Assembly: GCA_035686365.1 (NCBI GenBank)
Contig: DASRZM010000110.1
Location: 1-29,997, forward strand
Length of the DNA: 29,997 nucleotides
Direction: 5' to 3'
Origin: DASRZM01 sp035686365
Lineage (GTDB): Bacteria; Pseudomonadota; Gammaproteobacteria; Xanthomonadales; Xanthomonadaceae
Shown here: positions 26,316-29,997 of the stretch, piece by piece
How positions within the stretch are numbered: the first letter of the stretch is position 1
How the letters are laid out: each line of letters opens with the position of its first letter
Notes under the pieces: generated by a model
The model's database searches: none
Told to the model about the DNA's origin: nothing
Seen by the model: only the letters and a program-made list of their open reading frames with translations
Program-made: the position numbers and the translations under genes

Positions 26316-27989
26316 TCAGGGCGCCTGCGCGCTTTCGAGCATCTGCCTGGCGTGCGCCCGCGTACGCGAGGTGATCTCGATACCGCCGAGCATGCGCGCC
26401 AGTTCCTCCACCCGGGCACGTCCGTCCAGCGCATCGATCCGGTTTCGCGTGGCCCCGCCGTCGGTGCTCTTGCGCACGCACAGGTGCCCGTGGCCCTGCG
26501 CGGCCACCTGCGGCAGGTGGGTGACGCACAGGACCTGGCGTCGCTCGCCGAGCGCGCGCAGCTTCTGGCCGACGACCTCGGCCACGGCGCCGCCGATGCC
26601 GGCGTCGACCTCGTCGAAGACCATCGAGGGGACCTCGTCCAGGCCCAGCGCGGCGACCTCGATGGCCAGCGCGATGCGCGAGAGCTCGCCGCCCGAGGCG
26701 ACCTTGCGCAGTGGCCGAGGTGGAGCGCCCGGATTGGCGGCGACCAGGAATTCGACGCGCTCGGCGCCGTTCGGATCGGGCTGCCGCGGGTCCAGATGCT
26801 CGATCGCCGGCTCGAAGCGGCCGCCGCCCATGCCCAGCTCCGCCATCAGTGAAGTCACGGCTGAGCCCAGGTTCGCGGCGGCGATCTCGCGCGCGCGGCC
26901 CAGCGCCGCGGCTGCATCCTGCCATTGCCGCTGCACCCGTGCGGACTGCGTACGAAGCGCGGCGATGCGCTCGCCGGCGCTGCCGAGCGCATCGAGTTCC
27001 CCGGCCAGTGCCGCGCGCTTGTCTGCCAGTTCCTCGAGCCGGACCCGGTGCTTGCGTGCCAGGTCGTGCAGGCGCGTGAGCCGTGCCTCCAGCTCCGCCA
27101 GCGACTGCGGGTCCAGGTCGAGGCCGTCGCGCACCCGTTCGACCGAGGCCGCCGCCTCGTCGAGCTGGATGCGCGCGCTCTCGAGCAGGTCCAGGGCTTC
27201 GGCCAGGCGGGGCTCGTCGGCAACCAGCCCGGACAGTTCGATCCGCAGCGCGGACAAGACGGCGACCGGTGCCGGGGCCTCGTCGCTGCCGAGCACGGCC
27301 AGCGCGCGCTCGCAGCCGGCGATCAGCGTGGCGGCGTTGGCGTGGCGACGATGCTCGGCCTCCAGCTCGGCGATGCTCGCCGGATCCAGGGCCTCGGCAT
27401 CGAGTTCGGCCAACTGGTGGCGCAGCCAGTCGATGCGCGCGGCCGCATCCTCGCCACCGGTGAGCTGCTGCAGCTCGCGTTCCAGCGCCCGCCAGTCCCC
27501 GGCCAGGCTGCGGACGCGCTGCAGCTCGCCGGCGTGGGCGCCGAAGGCGTCGAGCAGCTCCAGCTGGTGACCGCGCTCGAGCAGCAGCTGGTGCTCGTGC
27601 TGGCCGTGGATCCCGACCAGCAGGCGCCCGAGCTCGGCAAGCTGGCCGATCGTCGCCGGCCGGCCGTTGATCCAGGCGCGAGAGCCGCCCTCGGCGGCGA
27701 TCACGCGTCGCAGCTGGCACTGGCTGCCGTCCTCGAGCATCTGCTCGCGCAGCCAGGCAAGGGCCGCGGCAGGGTCCTGCAGTTCGAAGCGGGCGGCCAG
27801 TTCGGCACGCGCGGCGCCATGGCGCACCATGCCCGCGTCGGCCCGGGTGCCGGTGAGCTGCATCAGCGCGTCCACCAGCAGCGACTTGCCCGCCCCGGTT
27901 TCGCCCGAGACCGCGGTCATGCCGGGGCCGAGCGAGACCTCGATCTCCTCGACGATCGCGAAGTCCTTGACGTAAAGAGAGGCGAGCAT
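26316..27989 (-). CDS. recN: DNA repair protein RecN
   Basis: A 557-residue SMC-like ATPase for double-strand break repair. The N-terminal half-site has MLASLYVKDFAIVEEIEVSL and Walker A SGETGAGKSLL. A long coiled coil fills about residues 150-370 (ELEAEHRRHAN, LAELEARLTRLHDLARKHR). The C-terminal half-site has the signature KVASGGELSRIALA, Walker B SMVFDEVDAGIGG and THLPQVAAQGHGH. Length is normal for RecN. The start MLASLYVKD is the family start; the longer in-frame extension is low-complexity. No LexA-type box was found within 70 bases upstream. Its stop is 21 bases from that of the protease, tail to tail. Confidence 0.96.
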   Translation of the reverse strand: MLASLYVKDFAIVEEIEVSLGPGMTAVSGETGAGKSLLVDALMQLTGTRADAGMVRHGAARAELAARFELQDPAAALAWLREQMLEDGSQCQLRRVIAAEGGSRAWINGRPATIGQLAELGRLLVGIHGQHEHQLLLERGHQLELLDAFGAHAGELQRVRSLAGDWRALERELQQLTGGEDAAARIDWLRHQLAELDAEALDPASIAELEAEHRRHANAATLIAGCERALAVLGSDEAPAPVAVLSALRIELSGLVADEPRLAEALDLLESARIQLDEAAASVERVRDGLDLDPQSLAELEARLTRLHDLARKHRVRLEELADKRAALAGELDALGSAGERIAALRTQSARVQRQWQDAAAALGRAREIAAANLGSAVTSLMAELGMGGGRFEPAIEHLDPRQPDPNGAERVEFLVAANPGAPPRPLRKVASGGELSRIALAIEVAALGLDEVPSMVFDEVDAGIGGAVAEVVGQKLRALGERRQVLCVTHLPQVAAQGHGHLCVRKSTDGGATRNRIDALDGRARVEELARMLGGIEITSRTRAHARQMLESAQAP

Positions 27990-28133
27990 GGTCCGGCGCG
28001 CGCGGGGGCGACGAAAGCTAGCACGGGGCCGATGGCGCGCCAACAGGTGGGCGGAGCGACCCGCGCGGGATGGGCGCGTTGCGCGTGCAGGCAGCAAGCT
28101 GCGGGGCACCGTGCGCGGGCCGCGCCGCGGCGA

Positions 28134-28163
28134 CTTGCGCCGGGAGCCGGTCGGACTTATCTA
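28134..28163 (+). promoter_or_regulatory. Sigma-32-like promoter of hrcA-grpE
   Basis: CTTGCGC (28134-28140) and CTTATCTA (28156-28163) are 15 bases apart, resembling the heat-shock consensus CTTGAAA / CCCATNTA (5 of 7 fixed positions match in the -10). The -10 ends seven bases before the hrcA ATG, so the message may be leaderless; no ribosome site is seen. The spacer 27990-28133 toward recN holds no other recognisable site, and no CIRCE repeat. Confidence 0.45.
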
Positions 28164-28169
28164 TGCACC

Positions 28170-29222
28170 ATGCCCGATCCCCGCACCCCGTCCCTGCAGC
28201 TCGATGCCCGCGCCCGGCGGCTGCTGCGCACGCTCATCGCGCAGTACATCCGCGACGGCCAGCCGGTGGGCTCGCGCACGCTGGCCAGGCAGTCGGGGCT
28301 GGACGTGAGCCCGGCCACCATCCGCAACGTGATGGCGGACCTGGAAGAGATCGGACTGGTGGCGGCACCGCATACCTCGGCGGGGCGGGTACCGACCGCT
28401 CAGGGCTACCGGATGTTCGTCGATTCGCTGCTGCAGGTGCAGCCGCTGGACAGCGCCGAGATCGACCGCCTGCGCCGGCACCTTCCCAGCGGCGCGGGCA
28501 CGCAGGGGCTGCTCAGCAATGCCTCGGAGCTGCTCTCGGCCATGAGCCACTTCGTCGGACTGGTGACGGTGCCCAAGCGCGACCAGTTCGCGCTGCGCCA
28601 CATCGACTTCGTGGCGCTGGACGCGCGCCGCGTGCTGGTCATCCTCGTATTCACGGACAACGAAGTGCAGAACCGCGTCATCCACGTTGCACGCGAATAT
28701 GCGCCCGCGGAGCTCGAACGCGCCGCCAACTACCTGAACCGCAACCTGACCGGCCGCCCGCTGCCGGAAATCCGGGCGCAGCTGCTCAGGGAGCTCAAGG
28801 AGGCGCGCGCGGCGATGGAGCAGGGCCTCTCGGTGGCCGTGGACCTGGCCGAGCGCGCCTTCGAGGCGCCCTCGAGCGTGGATGTGATGGTCACCGGGCA
28901 GACCCGGCTGATGGAGGTCAGCGACCTGTCCGATCTGGACCGTCTGCGCGAGCTGTTCGAAGCCTTTTCGCGCAAGCGCGAGCTGCTGGACCTGCTGGAG
29001 GGCTGCATCGGTGCGCAGGGCGTGCGCCTGTTCATCGGCGAGGAGTCAGGCCTGGCGCCGCTGGACCAGTGCTCGGTGGTCACCGCGCCCTACGGCGCCG
29101 AGGGCCAGGTGCTGGGCGTGATCGGCGTGATCGGGCCTACCCGCATGGCCTACGAGAAAGTCATCCCGATGGTGCAGGCCACCGCCGACCTGCTCGGCGC
29201 GGCCTTGAAGTCCGGGCGCTGA
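28170..29222 (+). CDS. hrcA: Heat-inducible transcription repressor HrcA
   Basis: A 350-residue repressor of class I heat-shock genes, normally binding CIRCE operators and folded by GroEL. The N-terminal winged helix is LDARARRLLRTLIAQYIRDG, QPVGSRTLARQSGLDVSPAT, IRNVMADLEEIGL and HTSAGRVPT. The GAF-like and dimerisation parts follow (QNRVIHVAREYAPAELERAA, NYLNRNL), ending with VRLFIGEES, SVVTAPYG, GVIGVIGPTRMAYEKVIPMV. The start MPDPRTPS sits eight bases after the promoter -10 and has no ribosome site. It precedes grpE by 71 bases, the standard hrcA-grpE-dnaK-dnaJ order; dnaK would lie beyond the window. Confidence 0.95.
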   Translation: MPDPRTPSLQLDARARRLLRTLIAQYIRDGQPVGSRTLARQSGLDVSPATIRNVMADLEEIGLVAAPHTSAGRVPTAQGYRMFVDSLLQVQPLDSAEIDRLRRHLPSGAGTQGLLSNASELLSAMSHFVGLVTVPKRDQFALRHIDFVALDARRVLVILVFTDNEVQNRVIHVAREYAPAELERAANYLNRNLTGRPLPEIRAQLLRELKEARAAMEQGLSVAVDLAERAFEAPSSVDVMVTGQTRLMEVSDLSDLDRLRELFEAFSRKRELLDLLEGCIGAQGVRLFIGEESGLAPLDQCSVVTAPYGAEGQVLGVIGVIGPTRMAYEKVIPMVQATADLLGAALKSGR

Positions 29223-29293
29223 TCCCCACCTGTGCCCTCGACGCCGGCGCCGCGAGCGCCGGCCACGCCCGTTTCCATTGCCGCGGAGTTCCG

Positions 29294-29809
29294 ATGCAAG
29301 CCAAGCAGATCATCACCGAGGACGGCGCCCAGCCCCAGACCCCGGACAGCGAAGAGGTCTCCGGCGAGGTCGACGCCCAGATCGCGGAACTTGAACGGGA
29401 GCTGGCGATGCTCAAGGAGGATCGGCTGCGCGAGCGCGCCGAGATCGAGAACCAGCGCCGCCGCGTTGCCCGCGAAGCCGAACAGGTGCGCCGCTTCGCC
29501 AACGAGCGCCTGCTCGGCGACCTGCTGCCGGTGATCGACAGCCTCGAACGTGCGCTGGAGTCCGACGGCGAGGACGCGCACGTGCGCCAGGGCGTCGAGC
29601 TCACGCTCAAGCAGCTGCTCAAGGTCGCCGCCGACCACGGACTGGCATCGATCGACCCCGCCGGCCAGCCGTTCGATCCCGAGCGCCACCAGGCCATGAG
29701 CACGATCGAATCCGACGCGCCGGCCGGCACCGTGGTGCAGGTCTACCAGAAGGGCTGGCTGCTGAACGACCGGCTGCTGCGGCCGGCGCTGGTGGTGGTG
29801 GCGAAGTAG
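29294..29809 (+). CDS. grpE: Nucleotide exchange factor GrpE
   Basis: A 171-residue co-chaperone that releases ADP from DnaK. It has an acidic disordered start (residues 1-28), a long paired helix (about 28-85: IAELERELAMLKEDRLRERA, EIENQRRRVAREAEQVRRFA), a four-helix region (LLPVIDSLERAL, QGVELTLKQLLKV) and the C-terminal beta wing with the family signature FDPERHQAMS and VVQVYQKGWLLNDRLLRPALV. The ribosome site GGAG lies eight bases before the ATG. It forms an operon with hrcA. Confidence 0.96.
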   Translation: MQAKQIITEDGAQPQTPDSEEVSGEVDAQIAELERELAMLKEDRLRERAEIENQRRRVAREAEQVRRFANERLLGDLLPVIDSLERALESDGEDAHVRQGVELTLKQLLKVAADHGLASIDPAGQPFDPERHQAMSTIESDAPAGTVVQVYQKGWLLNDRLLRPALVVVAK

Positions 29810-29828
29810 GGGTGGGCTCTGGCAGCCC

Positions 29829-29909
29829 GATCGCGGCCGTGCGCTGCTCCCGCAATGCTTCGATGTGGCCCCGCCGGGGAAGTGTGGGAGCGGCCCATGG
29901 CCGCGATCG
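29829..29909. repeat. Inverted REP pair after grpE
   Basis: A degenerate minus-oriented copy (29829-29852) and an intact plus-oriented copy (29882-29909, GTGGGAGCGGCCCATGGCCG) follow the grpE stop, after a small GGGCT/AGCCC hairpin at 29814-29828. The last 88 bases of the window show nothing further. Confidence 0.7.
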
Positions 29910-29997
29910 AGGTGCCGGGCGGTTCCGGACGGCCGGACGCTTGAAACCCGCCGTCCGCCCCCCCACATAGCCCCCAGCTACGGCCACACGGCCGTTC

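Noticed and set aside
28010..28030. GCTAGCAC resembling half of a CIRCE operator upstream of hrcA
   Set aside because: The second half, GAGTGCTAA at the fixed spacing, is not present.
27990..28060. LexA box for recN
   Set aside because: No CTG-N10-CAG or TTAGTA-type palindrome of acceptable quality is seen upstream of the recN start.
26925..28169. Long plus-strand extension upstream of hrcA, antisense to recN
   Set aside because: The frame happens to stay open through the recN gene; HrcA homology begins only at 28170.

Overview
The window is GC-rich, gene-dense DNA from a gammaproteobacterium, most likely of the Xanthomonadales/Lysobacterales (Lysobacter, Luteimonas or Rhodanobacteraceae-like). 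Pointers are the block smpB / ratA-rnfH / bamE / fur / recN / hrcA-grpE, a giant NAD-dependent glutamate dehydrogenase, a short-type NAD kinase, a lysyl-endopeptidase-like protease related to the Lysobacter/Achromobacter enzymes, and many REP palindromes of the GTAGGAGCGG / GTGGGAGCGG type in the spaces between genes. Family placement is inference; no rRNA is present.

Layout. 1-453 is repeats only. 454-2883 (minus) is a four-gene operon: small exported protein, YtrA-type GntR repressor, ABC ATPase, ABC permease, with a promoter and a near-perfect operator at 2917-2956. 3249-3950 is a periplasmic FKBP prolyl isomerase. 4165-6682 (plus) holds an internally deleted ugd remnant coupled to an intact UDP-N-acetylhexosamine 6-dehydrogenase, then slyX and a DUF2058 protein. 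6864-8153 is a secreted beta-helix protein. 8187-12847 (minus) is sahR-metH, a predicted SAH-sensing repressor coupled to cobalamin-dependent methionine synthase, with a palindrome at the predicted transcription start. 12905-13525 is a 620-bp repeat field. 13526-21490 (plus) carries an acyl-CoA dehydrogenase, NAD-glutamate dehydrogenase, and NAD kinase coupled to a cytosolic 5'-nucleotidase. 21532-22689 has a 27-residue membrane-peptide ORF and then, on minus, tmRNA and its partner smpB. 22762-23470 is ratA-rnfH, 23647-24033 (minus) bamE, 24301-24711 fur, 24716-24859 a possible 47-residue lipoprotein, 24870-26294 a secreted lysyl-endopeptidase-like protease, 26316-27989 (minus) recN, and 28170-29809 hrcA-grpE, the start of a heat-shock operon.

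The genes are mostly housekeeping functions: trans-translation (ssrA, smpB), outer-membrane assembly (bamE), iron control (fur), DNA repair (recN), chaperones (hrcA, grpE, fklB), one-carbon metabolism (sahR, metH) and NAD(P)/glutamate metabolism. No prophage, insertion sequence, CRISPR array, tRNA or defence system is visible.

The least explained material is non-coding. A composite element of up to five consecutive hairpins occurs three times (292-438, 3955-4043, 23476-23619), each directly after a stop codon, each in the same orientation relative to the gene it follows, with a compensatory base-pair change in one stem. A second structured repeat lies at 12995-13072, and a 70-bp ungapped repeat occurs at 29-98 and 13080-13149. 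Two unrelated secreted proteins share a C-terminal F-x-[N/D]-G-F-E ending that may be a sorting signal.
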